From NCBI GenBank assembly GCA_030440445.1, contig CP098528.1, positions 2,666,001 to 2,730,000 on the forward strand: a stretch of DNA of 64,000 bases, read 5' to 3'. This document shows, piece after piece, positions 21,860-33,769 of the stretch. Both the position numbers and the translations under genes were made by a program. Numbering within the stretch: position 1 is the stretch's first letter; each line of letters starts with the position of its first letter. The notes beneath the pieces are model-generated. The model ran no database searches. It was given only the letters and a program-made list of their open reading frames with translations, and was not told where the DNA came from. Source of the DNA: Halomonas sp. KG2. GTDB lineage: Bacteria; Pseudomonadota; Gammaproteobacteria; Pseudomonadales; Halomonadaceae.

Positions 21860-22819
21860 TTAGTGGCGATCATTAGCCGTCAATAGTGAGCACCCTTCCG
21901 GCAGCAGCACTTTTAAGGCAAGTGGCACGACTTCGACACAAAATCGCTCATAGCGGCGCGCCTCTCCATCTAAGGTTAACGGCCAAGGCTCGTCATCTGG
22001 CTGAGTCGTCACCGACAGCTGGCTGGCGGTAAAATAACGCACAAAGCGCCCTTCGGCTGGAAACTGCTGCAGCTCATTCAGCAACCTCGGCAACTCTGTC
22101 GCTGATGAAAAGTCCTTAACCAGTAGCACATCGAAACGGCCATCGTCGAGCTTAGCTCTTGGCGCCAATACTTGCCCGCCGCCAGATTGGCGACCATTGC
22201 CCAGCGCGAGAAGTAATAGCGATACTTCTTGCTGCTGATCCCCCCAATGCAACGTGCCGCAATAGCTGCGATGCCGCCATGCTTTCAAAGCGCCCATCAG
22301 GGAGTATGCGCCACCACCTAACATGCGCTTTAGCGTTTTGGGGGTTGATGAGGTAATTTCGGCGCCAAATCCACCGGTTGTCATATTGATGTAATAACTA
22401 ACCGCTTCTTCTGATCCTGACTGAGCGGTCATTCTGATCACATCAATCGGCGATGGAGACAAGTGTCCTGCGGCCTCAAGCGCTGGCCCTGGCTCCAGCG
22501 GCAAACCGAGGGAAGTAGCAAAATCGTTGGCACTGCCTAAAGGTACAATGCCTAGCGCTGGTCGCAGATCATGAGCAATCCGCATGAGCCCGTTAACCAC
22601 TTCATTAACGGTACCATCGCCACCGCAGGCAATGACCCGCGTGGCGCCCAGCTCGACCGCTTGGGCAGCGAACTCAGCGGCATCGCCGCCTTCCCAGGTC
22701 GAACGTACGATGATCGACATCCCTGCCTTGCGCTGCTCTTCAACAGCTTCGCGCAGCGCCGGGTTACCGGCAGACTTACCGTTAACAATCAGTAAATAGT
22801 GCTGCTGTGCATCTGTCAC
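21860..22819 (-). CDS. YegS-like lipid (diacylglycerol-type) kinase
   Basis: Members of the diacylglycerol kinase catalytic family phosphorylate lipids; E. coli YegS acts on phosphatidylglycerol in vitro. The 319-residue protein has the nucleotide motif GGDGT at 66-70, the LGIVPLGSANDFA segment, a GGFGAEI motif and a beta-rich C-terminal domain with LALGNGRQSGGG and PLTLDGE. The start is a GTG with GAGGGA eight bases upstream; a nearby upstream ATG is out of frame. It follows pepN by 39 bases and may share its transcript. yegS is the closest named relative, but the true substrate is unknown. Confidence 0.9.
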   Translation of the reverse strand: MTDAQQHYLLIVNGKSAGNPALREAVEEQRKAGMSIIVRSTWEGGDAAEFAAQAVELGATRVIACGGDGTVNEVVNGLMRIAHDLRPALGIVPLGSANDFATSLGLPLEPGPALEAAGHLSPSPIDVIRMTAQSGSEEAVSYYINMTTGGFGAEITSSTPKTLKRMLGGGAYSLMGALKAWRHRSYCGTLHWGDQQQEVSLLLLALGNGRQSGGGQVLAPRAKLDDGRFDVLLVKDFSSATELPRLLNELQQFPAEGRFVRYFTASQLSVTTQPDDEPWPLTLDGEARRYERFCVEVVPLALKVLLPEGCSLLTANDRH

Positions 22820-22858
22820 CGGCGCATTCCCTCTCCATGGTTAGTTCGTTGGCTTACC

Positions 22859-25489
22859 TTATGCCAGCGCTTTCTCAACAACTTCGAATACGTTTGACGA
22901 TAAAGGCTCCTGCTTAATACGCACAAGTTCATCGCGCATTAACTGTTGACGCTCTTCGTCGAAACGCTGCCAACGGGTTAACGGTGTCACCAGCCGTGCA
23001 GCTATTTCGGGATTCAGGCGATTTAGCTCAATAACCACATCGGCTAACAGCGCGTATCCTTTACCATCTAAACGATGGAAATTAACCCGATTTTGGGCAA
23101 ATGCTCCGATCAAGGCACGCACTTTATTAGGATTCTTAATTGAAAATGCTGGGTGCTGCATAAGATATTGCACACGCTCTAGAACATCTGGCTGTGGGCG
23201 TGATACCTGTATGGTGAACCACTGATCCATAACCAACGGGTCATGTGCCCATTTTTCGCCAAATGTTTTCAACGCTGGAGACGCAATATCATCACGGTCA
23301 CTATGGACCAACAAGGTCAGCGCATGACGAACATCGGTCATGTTATGTTCCGCAGCAAACTGCGTTTCGCAAAACGCAATGCCCTCTTCGTCCTCAATCG
23401 CCATTAAATAAGTTAAGGCGACGTTTTTGAGGCTACGCTGGGCAATCTGTTCAGGCGTTGGCGCGTAGGGTTCATCGCGCTGATTCGCTTTATACACAGC
23501 GACAAATTCATCACGCAGCGCAACGGCTAACGACTGACGCACGAATTCGCGAGCGGCGTGTATTGCGTCCACATCTACAATCGGCTGCTGCTCGGCAATA
23601 TAGGCTTCAGAGGGTAACGTCAGCATTTCTGCCAGCACCGCTTTATCGCTCATAGAGCCGGTAAGCAGCGTTCTAAAGGCTTCCACAACACGGCTATCCA
23701 TGACCTTTTCAACACCATTACGGTGTGCAGCGATTAGATCATCTAACGCCAGCATAGCAAGCCGCTGGCCCGCATCCCAACGGTTAAAGCCATCGCTGTC
23801 ATGTGTCAGCAAAAACGCAAGGTCTTCACGCGAATAGGGAAAGTGTAGCTTTACGGGTGCAGAAAAATCGCGCAGCAGTGACGGAACTGGCGCTTCAGCA
23901 ACATCAGTAAAGACAAACCTCTGTTCATCTTCGGTGAGATGAATAACAGCGTCGTTACCCAGCTTCTCACCTGACAGTGTTAATGTCAGGTCCTGCCCCG
24001 ACTTGGTGCCCACTAGCCCCATACGCACAGGAATGTGTAACGGCAGTTTGTCTGATTGCCCTGGAGTCGCGGGGGTACGTTGGCGCAGAGTGAGATGATA
24101 CTCCCCATGGGCGTAATCGTATTCACCGTGCGCATCGATTTCAGGCGTACCTGCCTGGGAGTACCAACACATAAATTGGCTAAGGTCTACATCAGACACC
24201 TCGGCCATGCAGCCCACAAAGTCTTCGATGGTCACTGCCTGACCATCAAAACGTTCAAAATAAAGATCTGAGCCGCGACGGAAGTCTTCCCAACCCAGTA
24301 AATTACGCAGCATGCGCACCACCTCTGCGCCCTTTTCGTAAATCGTCAGGGTGTAAAAGTTGGTGATTTCAATAAAGTGGTCTGGACGGATCGGGTGCGC
24401 CGTTGGCCCTGCATCTTCGGCGAACTGAGCAGTGCGGAAAAACGATACGTCTTGAATGCGCTTAACGGGAGCCGAGTTGGTATCGGCGGAAAAACACTGA
24501 TCACGAAATACCGTAAAGCCCTCTTTTAAAGAGAGTTGGAACCAATCACGGCAAGTCACTCGATTGCCTGACCAGTTGTGGAAATATTCATGGGCAACAA
24601 TCCCTTCCACATTTTGGAAGGCTGCATCCGTCGCGGTATTGGGATGCGTTAATACCGCAGCGGAGTTAAATATATTAAGCCCTTTGTTTTCCATTGCTCC
24701 CATATTGAAGTCATTCACTGCCACAATCATAAACAGATCAAGGTCGTATTCACGGCCATAGGTCTGTTCGTCCCATGCCATGGCACGCTTAAGGGAGGCC
24801 ATCGCATGTTCGGTTTTATCTAAGTTTTCTTGCTCGACCCATAACTGCAGCGTCACGTTGCGACCGCTCATAGTCTCAAAAGAATCTTCCACCTTATGCA
24901 AATTACCGGCGACTAAAGCGAACAGATAGCAGGGTTTCGGGTGCGGGTCTTCCCAGGTTGCAAAGTGGCGGCCATTTTCCAACGCACCTTGATCAATAGG
25001 GTTACCATTGGCGAGTAGCACTGGCTCACTGGTGGCGTTACCAATCACTGTTACCTTAAAAGTGGCCATCACATCAGGACGATCGGGGTAATAAGTAATT
25101 CGCCGAAAGCCTTCTGCCTCACACTGGGTGCAATACATGCCGTTAGATTGGTACAGCCCTTCCAACGCAGTATTACTGCTGGGAGCTAACTCCACCTCAC
25201 TTTCCAGCATAAAGGTCTCTGGCACATCCGCTATGTGCAGCACCTCGCCCGTTAACTGATACGCAGCATCAGACAAAGGGCTGCCATCGATAGCGAGTGA
25301 TATCAGCGTCAGATGTTCACCGTTAAGCACTAACGGCGCTTGTGAATCAGCGCTTGGATGACGCTCTATTTGCAGGCGTGCTTTCACGCGGGTTGCTGCA
25401 GGGTCAAGATCAAACGTCAGCTCGGTATGGGTAACTAGGTAGGCGGGCGGCTGATAGTCGCTTAAATAAACCGGCTGCGGATCAGACAT
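22859..25489 (-). CDS. pepN: Aminopeptidase N (M1 family)
   Basis: PepN is a broad-specificity cytosolic zinc aminopeptidase in late protein breakdown. The 876 residues carry the substrate motif GAMEN at 264-268 and the zinc site HEYFH at 300-304 with the third ligand E323. Domain order follows E. coli PepN (870): N-terminal beta domain, catalytic domain, beta sandwich and helical C-terminal domain. AGGAG is nine bases before the ATG. A small GCAGCG/CGCTGC hairpin lies between yajQ and pepN at 25529-25545 but lacks a U-tract. Confidence 0.98.
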   Translation of the reverse strand: MSDPQPVYLSDYQPPAYLVTHTELTFDLDPAATRVKARLQIERHPSADSQAPLVLNGEHLTLISLAIDGSPLSDAAYQLTGEVLHIADVPETFMLESEVELAPSSNTALEGLYQSNGMYCTQCEAEGFRRITYYPDRPDVMATFKVTVIGNATSEPVLLANGNPIDQGALENGRHFATWEDPHPKPCYLFALVAGNLHKVEDSFETMSGRNVTLQLWVEQENLDKTEHAMASLKRAMAWDEQTYGREYDLDLFMIVAVNDFNMGAMENKGLNIFNSAAVLTHPNTATDAAFQNVEGIVAHEYFHNWSGNRVTCRDWFQLSLKEGFTVFRDQCFSADTNSAPVKRIQDVSFFRTAQFAEDAGPTAHPIRPDHFIEITNFYTLTIYEKGAEVVRMLRNLLGWEDFRRGSDLYFERFDGQAVTIEDFVGCMAEVSDVDLSQFMCWYSQAGTPEIDAHGEYDYAHGEYHLTLRQRTPATPGQSDKLPLHIPVRMGLVGTKSGQDLTLTLSGEKLGNDAVIHLTEDEQRFVFTDVAEAPVPSLLRDFSAPVKLHFPYSREDLAFLLTHDSDGFNRWDAGQRLAMLALDDLIAAHRNGVEKVMDSRVVEAFRTLLTGSMSDKAVLAEMLTLPSEAYIAEQQPIVDVDAIHAAREFVRQSLAVALRDEFVAVYKANQRDEPYAPTPEQIAQRSLKNVALTYLMAIEDEEGIAFCETQFAAEHNMTDVRHALTLLVHSDRDDIASPALKTFGEKWAHDPLVMDQWFTIQVSRPQPDVLERVQYLMQHPAFSIKNPNKVRALIGAFAQNRVNFHRLDGKGYALLADVVIELNRLNPEIAARLVTPLTRWQRFDEERQQLMRDELVRIKQEPLSSNVFEVVEKALA

Positions 25490-25573
25490 AGTGCGTGACT
25501 CCTGTAAGCTTATAAATTATTTGATGAGGCAGCGCCTAACGCTGCACCATCGTATTACTGTCGATCGAGTTAA

Positions 25574-26059
25574 TTAATCACGGAAGTTATCGAACTGTAA
25601 CGGTAGTTCAGGCCCCTCTTCGCCACGTAAAAGCGCCATCACGCTCTGAAGATCGTCGCGTTTTTTACCCGTAACGCGCACTTTTTCACCCTGAATTTGA
25701 GCCTGTACTTTTAGCTTGCTGGCTTTGATACGCTTAACCACATCTTTTGCTTCAGCCTGATCAAGTCCCTGCTTTAGAACGACCTCCTGACGGGCTTTCA
25801 CGCCAGACAACACTGGGTCTTGAATATCCATACACCGGGCATCAATTCCCCGCGCGATCAGTCGATTGCGCAACACATCAAGCATTTGTTTTAATTGGAA
25901 ATCAACCTCAGCCTCAAGCTGAACTTTCTCTCCTTCAAGTGAAAAGCTGGCGTCAACACCTTTAAAATCAAAGCGCGACTGCACTTCACGATTTGCTTGG
26001 TCGATAGCGTTGGAAGCTTCGTGCTGATCAAACTCTGACACAATATCAAATGAGGGCAT
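25574..26059 (-). CDS. yajQ: YajQ family nucleotide-binding protein
   Basis: The 161-residue protein begins MPSFDIVSEFDQHEASNAI and contains RFDFKGVDASF and VRVTGKKRDDLQSVMALLR, all diagnostic of YajQ (DUF520). Family members bind nucleotides or RNA, and the Xanthomonas member has been reported to bind cyclic di-GMP and act with a transcription factor. Whether that holds here is not visible. AGGA lies eight bases before the ATG. It is upstream of pepN on the same strand and divergent from cobO. Confidence 0.95.
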   Translation of the reverse strand: MPSFDIVSEFDQHEASNAIDQANREVQSRFDFKGVDASFSLEGEKVQLEAEVDFQLKQMLDVLRNRLIARGIDARCMDIQDPVLSGVKARQEVVLKQGLDQAEAKDVVKRIKASKLKVQAQIQGEKVRVTGKKRDDLQSVMALLRGEEGPELPLQFDNFRD

Positions 26060-26167
26060 GGCATCATTCCTAGTAAGACATGACCCACTATTCTAGAGCA
26101 GCTAGCCCCCACCCGGCCAATTTCTTACATAATGTGTCTTGCAGCGCTAATTTCAGCCCCCCAAAAC

Positions 26168-26195
26168 TTGCACAGAATCATTCATTAACTATACA
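26168..26195 (+). promoter_or_regulatory. Possible sigma-70 promoter of cobO
   Basis: TTGCAC (26168-26173) and TATACA (26190-26195) are separated by 16 bases, about 85 bases before the cobO start, in the 222-base region divergent from yajQ. The surrounding sequence is AT-rich. No cobalamin-riboswitch core was recognised in the leader. Confidence 0.4.
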
Positions 26196-26281
26196 AGACT
26201 TAACCATAGCAATATTAAATTGGCGCTGGATGAATTAACCTAGCCATCATTTACTTAATCACTAACCGATGGACACCGACC

Positions 26282-26881
26282 ATGAGCGATCGCGATGCAC
26301 GTCACAAGGCGTCGATGGAAAAACTGAAAGCCCGCGTTGACGAGAAAGTGGCCAACGCTACCGAGCAGCGTGGGCTGTTACTGATAAATACGGGCAATGG
26401 CAAAGGTAAGACAACTGCCGCCTGGGGCACCGTCACTCGCTCGCTTGGCTATGGCTATAAAGTTGGTGTCGTGCAGTTTATTAAGGGATTATGGGAGTGC
26501 GGTGAACGCAATCGGCTGGAAGAAGACGCAAATCTCAGTGTTGCCATCATGGCCACGGGCTTTACTTGGGATACTCAGAATCGCGAGTCAGACACCCAAG
26601 CTTGCCAAGCAGTATGGCAAGAAGCTGAAAAAATGCTCGCAGACCCAGCGACTTACCTCGTTGTCCTGGATGAAATCACTTACATGTTGAAGTTCGGTTA
26701 TTTAGATATTGATACGGTTAAGCAAGCACTGATCAATCGACCGCAAGAACAAACGGTAATTATTACCGGACGCAATGCGCATCGGGATTTAGTGGCAATG
26801 GCGGATACAGTGACAGAGATGCAAGAAGTACGGCACGCGTTTAACAATGGCCTGCAAGCCCGTCGCGGCATCGACTTTTAG
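26282..26881 (+). CDS. cobO: Cob(I)yrinic acid a,c-diamide adenosyltransferase (BtuR/CobO)
   Basis: This enzyme transfers the adenosyl group of ATP to cob(I)alamin or precursors, making adenosylcobalamin. The 199-residue protein has the P-loop GNGKGKTT at 38-45 and the near-invariant VVQFIKGLWECGERN and MATGFTWDTQNRESDT segments; it aligns along its whole length with E. coli BtuR (196). No other cobalamin gene is adjacent, so it may serve scavenging or work with genes elsewhere. It ends at a strong terminator shared with purA. Confidence 0.95.
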   Translation: MSDRDARHKASMEKLKARVDEKVANATEQRGLLLINTGNGKGKTTAAWGTVTRSLGYGYKVGVVQFIKGLWECGERNRLEEDANLSVAIMATGFTWDTQNRESDTQACQAVWQEAEKMLADPATYLVVLDEITYMLKFGYLDIDTVKQALINRPQEQTVIITGRNAHRDLVAMADTVTEMQEVRHAFNNGLQARRGIDF

Positions 26882-26904
26882 TTTCAATACGGCTGCTAAA
26901 AAGC

Positions 26905-26934
26905 AAAAAGGGGCGATTCAATCGCCCCTTTTTT
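26905..26934. terminator. Bidirectional terminator between cobO and purA
   Basis: A 13-bp stem AAAAAGGGGCGAT / ATCGCCCCTTTTT with a three-base loop gives a U-tract in both directions. It lies 24 bases after cobO and about 78 bases after the convergent purA stop. Confidence 0.93.
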
Positions 26935-27011
26935 CAACCACTCATTTTTTCAACTACTCAATCATCTCAGCAGCTTACAAACACACAAATTATTTATGCA
27001 TGAATGCTAGC

Positions 27012-29500
<2,489 letters not shown>

Positions 29501-29596
29501 GTGAACAATCCTGCGAGACAATGAAGGCCCAAACAAGCAGCTACATCATGACGCGTTTTAGGCGTTCATGGACAAGCGCTAGTGAAATGAGGGCCA

Positions 29597-29621
29597 CAAA
29601 AAAACCGGGCGACGCCCGGTT
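29597..29621 (-). terminator. Rho-independent terminator of hflKC
   Basis: On the minus strand an 8-bp stem AACCGGGC / GCCCGGTT is followed by a run of seven T (29604-29598). It lies about 80 bases after hflC and separates the hfq-hflX-hflK-hflC transcript from hisZ-purA. A second hairpin at 29653-29685 (arms around GCCCCGC and GCGGGG) precedes it without a U-tract. Confidence 0.9.
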
Positions 29622-29699
29622 AATTAAGTCTATCACGTTTGTGCGCCAGATGAACCCCGCTAGGATTGCATAACCTTGCGGGGCTAGGCACACATATGA

Positions 29700-30584
29700 C
29701 TACTCTCCGTTACTAGGAACCGCACTACGCAAATAGCGGAAGAAATCACTATTCGGTTCCAGTACCAGCAGGTTGTCATCACCCGCGAAGCTTTCACGAT
29801 AAGCGTTTAAGCTGCGCCAGAAAGCGAAGAATTCCTGATCCTGGCCATAAGCCTGGGAAAAAATTGCTGCTGCTTCTGCATCGCCTTCACCACGCAGCGT
29901 TTCAGAACGCTCATTGGCCTGGGCGAGCAGTACCTGACGCCGACGATCAGCGTTAGCGCGAATACGCTCAGCCTCTTCCTGACCTTGTGCACGCCATTCA
30001 CGAGCTTCACGCTCACGCTCAGAGCGCATCCGCTCGAATACCGCTGCCGATACATCTTCTGGCAAGTCGATACGCTTGATACGAATGTCACGTATCGCCA
30101 CACCAAGCTCATCACGCATCAGCTCATCTAGCTCAGCGGTAGGCCCTGTCATCAGATCATCGCGACGTTCGGCGATAATTTCCTGAAGATTCAAGCGACC
30201 AAACTCGTTACGTAAGCTTTCGTCTACACGCGGCTGAATCAGGCGAATCGCCATCATTTCATCGCCTGCAGTCGCCTCGTAGTAACGCGTGGGATTTATC
30301 ACCTGCCACTTGACGTAAGAGTCGACAATAACCGCTTTCTGCTCAAGGGTCAGATAACGACTGGTATCAGTATCAAGAGTCAGCAGACGCGTATCGAACT
30401 TACGAATCGTTTGCGCGATCGGTATTTTGACATGCAGTCCTGGCTGAATATTCTCTTCGATGACTTCACCAAAACGCAGCTTAACGGCACGCTCGGTTTC
30501 ATCCACTACATACAAGCTATTACTAGCTAGCCAAGCCACAGCGGCCAAGCCACCTACGATTAGCAGGGATCGATTATTAATCAT
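29700..30584 (-). CDS. hflC: Protease modulator HflC
   Basis: HflC forms with HflK a large inner-membrane cage that encloses and restrains the FtsH protease. The 294-residue protein has an N-terminal membrane anchor (about 6-26), then the prohibitin/SPFH domain starting VVDETERAVKLRFGEV and a long helical region with EREAREWRAQGQEEAER. Its ATG directly abuts the hflK stop (TAAATG), so the two are made together. Confidence 0.97.
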   Translation of the reverse strand: MINNRSLLIVGGLAAVAWLASNSLYVVDETERAVKLRFGEVIEENIQPGLHVKIPIAQTIRKFDTRLLTLDTDTSRYLTLEQKAVIVDSYVKWQVINPTRYYEATAGDEMMAIRLIQPRVDESLRNEFGRLNLQEIIAERRDDLMTGPTAELDELMRDELGVAIRDIRIKRIDLPEDVSAAVFERMRSEREREAREWRAQGQEEAERIRANADRRRQVLLAQANERSETLRGEGDAEAAAIFSQAYGQDQEFFAFWRSLNAYRESFAGDDNLLVLEPNSDFFRYLRSAVPSNGE

Positions 30585-31847
30585 TTAGCGGCCCTCCCTG
30601 CGAATGGGGTTACTTGATGACGAGGATGACGAGCTACTCTGGCTTCCCCGCAACGAATCAAGCACCCGCGGATCAATCGATTCACTACTACCATCACCAC
30701 TGTTACTGGAAGAAGCATTACTGCTAGCAGCGCTACCGCCACGCATTTGATCTAATGGCAAATACATCAAAGGCGCATTTTCACTGACATCCAGCAGTAC
30801 TTTGGGAGTATTACCAAAGACGTCTTCAATCGCATCCAGGTACATACGCTCACGCATGATGTCAGGCGCGTTGCGATACTCGGTCAACAATGCGTTAAAG
30901 CGGTTAGCCTGACCTTGCGCTTCGGCCACGACCGACTCTCTATAACCTTGGCCCTGCTCAACGACACGCTGCGCTTGGCCTTGAGCCGCCGGGATAATGG
31001 CATTGGCGTAGGCCATCCCTTCGTTGATCGTACGCTGACGATCTTCACGTGCACGAATAACGTCATCGAAAGCATCGATAACGGGTGCAGGCGCGGAGGT
31101 TGACTCAATGTTAATTGTCTGGAGACGAATACCAGCGCCGTAAGCATCCAAATAAGATTGGAGGCGGCTGGCCACAGAGCTACCTAAGATTTCACGACCA
31201 GAGGTTAGAATGTCGATCATGTCGGTACCGCCGACAACGTGACGTAACGCAGAATCCAAGGCATTCTCGATAGAAAGTGCCGGATCGCGTACGTTCAACA
31301 CGAAGTCACGTGGATTGGCCACTTGATACTGAGCAGAGATTTCCACTTCAACGATGTTTTCGTCTCGAGTCAACATAGACTGCGTCTGGGAAACTGACCG
31401 AACACGGGTAACGTTCACCATACGAACATCGTCAATTAGCGGCGGGTTCCACTGCAGACCTGGGTCTACGATGCCCTGATACTCACCAAAACGTAGCACG
31501 ACGCCACGCTCAGACTGGTCGACCAGATAAAAACCGGATGCGGCCCAGATAGCTAAAGCGACAACGACCAGCAAACCAGGTAGCGCTAGAGAGTTACGCG
31601 GCTTACCACCACCGCTTTTACCACTCCCGTTACCACCATTACGTTTTTTGCCACCGCCACCCAGCATTCCGTTTAATTTATCTTGGAATTTCTTGAGTGC
31701 TTCATCGAGGTCGGGCGGACCCTGATTATTGCCACCATTATCACCTCCACCATTACTTCCACCACGATCACCGCCGTTATTACCACGTCGGCCACCACTG
31801 CTCCAGGGGTCGTGCTGGTTGCCACCACCAGGCTCATTCCAGGCCAT
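30585..31847 (-). CDS. hflK: FtsH protease activity modulator HflK
   Basis: HflK is the larger partner of HflC in the FtsH-restraining complex. The 420-residue protein has a disordered N-terminus (1-82) very rich in Gly and Asn, a membrane helix at about 87-108 followed by the SPFH domain beginning LVDQSERGVVLRFGEY, a helical stalk and a C-terminal tail dominated by serine (about 375-412). The Gly/Asn start is typical of the family; the long serine run is more variable. GGAG lies seven bases before the ATG. Confidence 0.97.
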   Translation of the reverse strand: MAWNEPGGGNQHDPWSSGGRRGNNGGDRGGSNGGGDNGGNNQGPPDLDEALKKFQDKLNGMLGGGGKKRNGGNGSGKSGGGKPRNSLALPGLLVVVALAIWAASGFYLVDQSERGVVLRFGEYQGIVDPGLQWNPPLIDDVRMVNVTRVRSVSQTQSMLTRDENIVEVEISAQYQVANPRDFVLNVRDPALSIENALDSALRHVVGGTDMIDILTSGREILGSSVASRLQSYLDAYGAGIRLQTINIESTSAPAPVIDAFDDVIRAREDRQRTINEGMAYANAIIPAAQGQAQRVVEQGQGYRESVVAEAQGQANRFNALLTEYRNAPDIMRERMYLDAIEDVFGNTPKVLLDVSENAPLMYLPLDQMRGGSAASSNASSSNSGDGSSESIDPRVLDSLRGSQSSSSSSSSSNPIRREGR

Positions 31848-32022
31848 ACATCTTCTCCACTCAGGTGTTCACCTGCACTTAGCCTCACAGTTAGCAAGGC
31901 ATGGTGCTTTTAATATTATTACTATATAAATTTTGTACCATACTTCTACCCGAGTTCACATAGGCTTCACATACCCAGGCTCACTTATATTTAAGCTCGT
32001 ATATGCAATGCCGCCTACTTGA
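31848..32022. other. hflX-hflK intergenic region
   Basis: These 175 bases are strikingly AT-rich at about 31905-31945 compared with the flanking genes, which suggests a promoter for hflKC separate from the hfq transcript. A CAGGTG/CACCTG inverted repeat with a two-base centre (31863-31876) lies near the predicted leader. I cannot assign clean promoter hexamers. Confidence 0.45.
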
Positions 32023-33333
32023 CTACCATTCGTCAATTTCGCGTAAAGCGACGGGTAAATAGGTATTGGCACGCTCACCAAGTTGAGCCATGAGCTGATT
32101 GAAATCACGTCTAGGCAAGCGCACGTCTAAAACAGACTGTCCTTGCTCATCAAAATATTCTTCTCGAACTGCGTTCAACTCATGTAGGCCTGCACGCAGC
32201 TTACCCTGCTCCGGAGACAGTGTAAGCGAAAAGCCAATAACATCATTTGCCAAACGCTCGGTTAGCGCCTCATGCAGCAAATCAAGGCCTTGCCCTTGCT
32301 GAGCTGAGAGCCACACAACCTCGGGAACGCCGTGGCCATCGCGCTCAATTCGCGGTGCACTATCAAGACGATCAATTTTATTCATGACCTTAAGCACTGG
32401 CACACTATCAGCGCCTATCTCTTTTAGCACACGATCGACTTGCTCAACGTTGGCATCACGATCAGGATCAGCCGCATCTATTACATGCACTAACAGCGAT
32501 GCTTCCGTCGCTTCTTGAAGCGTTGCTCGGAACGCTTCAACCAACTTGTGGGGCAGATGGCGAATAAAACCTACTGTATCGGCCATCACCACAGGGCCAA
32601 CGTCGGCAATTTCGAGACGACGAAGTGTCGGGTCAAGCGTGGCAAATAGCTGGTCAGCTGCGTATACCTCAGCATTGGTAAGCGCATTAAACAGCGTCGA
32701 TTTACCGGCATTGGTATAGCCAACTAATGAAACGCTGTGAATCTCAGCACGTGAACGTGCACGGCGATTCTGGTCGCGCTGACTGCGTACTTTATCAAGC
32801 CGTTTATGAATCGACTTAATGCGCCCGCGCAGCAAACGACGGTCGGTTTCTAACTGCGTTTCGCCAGGGCCGCGCAAACCGATACCGCCCTTCTGACGCT
32901 CTAAGTGGGTCCAGCCGCGCACTAGGCGAGTGGACATATATTCAAGCTGGGCAAGCTCTACCTGCAGCTTACCTTCATGGGTTCGTGCCCGCTGCGCAAA
33001 AATATCGAGTATTAAACCAGTACGATCAAGCACTCGACACTTGAGCTCATGCTCAAGGTTGCGCTCTTGGGAGGGACTTAGGCTATGGTTGAAGATCACC
33101 AATTCTGCTTGGTGAGCTGCGAGCAGTGCTCGCAGCTCCTCCAACTTGCCTGACCCGATAAACGTTCGGGAGTCAGGGCGCTGTCGGCTAGCGGTGAGTA
33201 ATGTCGCGGGCTCTGCGCCAGCAGAGCGCACGAGCTCTAAGAACTCACCCGGGTCTTCACGTGCTTGTTCATCATGAAAATCAACGTGAACAAGTACTGC
33301 CGTTTCACCGGCATCTGGGCGCTCAAAAAACAA
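32023..33333 (-). CDS. hflX: Ribosome-rescue GTPase HflX
   Basis: HflX is a GTPase that splits stalled 70S ribosomes, notably under heat stress. The 436 residues have the HflX N-terminal domain, a coiled coil with THLERQKGGIGLRGPGE, and the GTPase domain with G1 GYTNAGKST, G3 DTVGF and G4 NKID. The start is TTG at 33333, giving MFFERPDAGE in line with E. coli MFDRYDAGE; GAGGT lies five bases upstream. It is 36 bases downstream of hfq, as in most gammaproteobacteria. Confidence 0.96.
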   Translation of the reverse strand: MFFERPDAGETAVLVHVDFHDEQAREDPGEFLELVRSAGAEPATLLTASRQRPDSRTFIGSGKLEELRALLAAHQAELVIFNHSLSPSQERNLEHELKCRVLDRTGLILDIFAQRARTHEGKLQVELAQLEYMSTRLVRGWTHLERQKGGIGLRGPGETQLETDRRLLRGRIKSIHKRLDKVRSQRDQNRRARSRAEIHSVSLVGYTNAGKSTLFNALTNAEVYAADQLFATLDPTLRRLEIADVGPVVMADTVGFIRHLPHKLVEAFRATLQEATEASLLVHVIDAADPDRDANVEQVDRVLKEIGADSVPVLKVMNKIDRLDSAPRIERDGHGVPEVVWLSAQQGQGLDLLHEALTERLANDVIGFSLTLSPEQGKLRAGLHELNAVREEYFDEQGQSVLDVRLPRRDFNQLMAQLGERANTYLPVALREIDEW

Positions 33334-33369
33334 TCAATACCTCGTGGACTCTCTTGCTATCCAACGGTG

Positions 33370-33618
33370 TTAGATGTCCGCGTCGGGAGCGGCTGGATCT
33401 TGTGCCGGCAAACGCACGTTGCGCGACGGCACTACCGTGGAAATAGCGTGTTTATAAACCATCTGACTGACGGTATTGCGCAATAAAATGACAAACTGGT
33501 CAAATGATTCAATCTGGCCCTGCAATTTAATGCCGTTCACCAGGAAAATAGAGACCGGAATGCGCTCCTTGCGCAAAATGTTCAGGTACGGGTCTTGAAG
33601 GGACTGCCCTTTGGACAT
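33370..33618 (-). CDS. hfq: RNA chaperone Hfq
   Basis: Hfq is the hexameric Sm-like protein that pairs small RNAs with mRNAs. The 82-residue protein has the Sm1 core with [18 protein letters not shown] and the Sm2 motif [10 protein letters not shown], including residues of the poly(U)-binding proximal face. The C-terminal tail after about residue 66 is short and acidic (ending PDADI), closer to Pseudomonas than to E. coli. GGGAG is six bases before the ATG. It lies between miaA and hflX in the conserved order; the 151-base gap to miaA may hold its own promoter. Confidence 0.98.
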   Translation of the reverse strand: MSKGQSLQDPYLNILRKERIPVSIFLVNGIKLQGQIESFDQFVILLRNTVSQMVYKHAISTVVPSRNVRLPAQDPAAPDADI

Positions 33619-33769
33619 GTTGCTCTCCCTAAAACTGTCGTTGGGGTTGGTTATAAATGGCGCGCCCTACTGGTGCTGCGCCGCAATCTTGTTGCCCGAA
33701 AGGCCTGGTGTTGTCAAAAGAGCCAGCCGGCCACTCGAAAACACTTGCTTACGAAATCACTATCTTACG

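Noticed and set aside
31620..31850. Plus-strand open frames rich in His, Thr or Pro opposite the start of hflK
   Set aside because: They are reverse readings of the Gly/Asn-rich codons of the HflK N-terminus and have no independent support.
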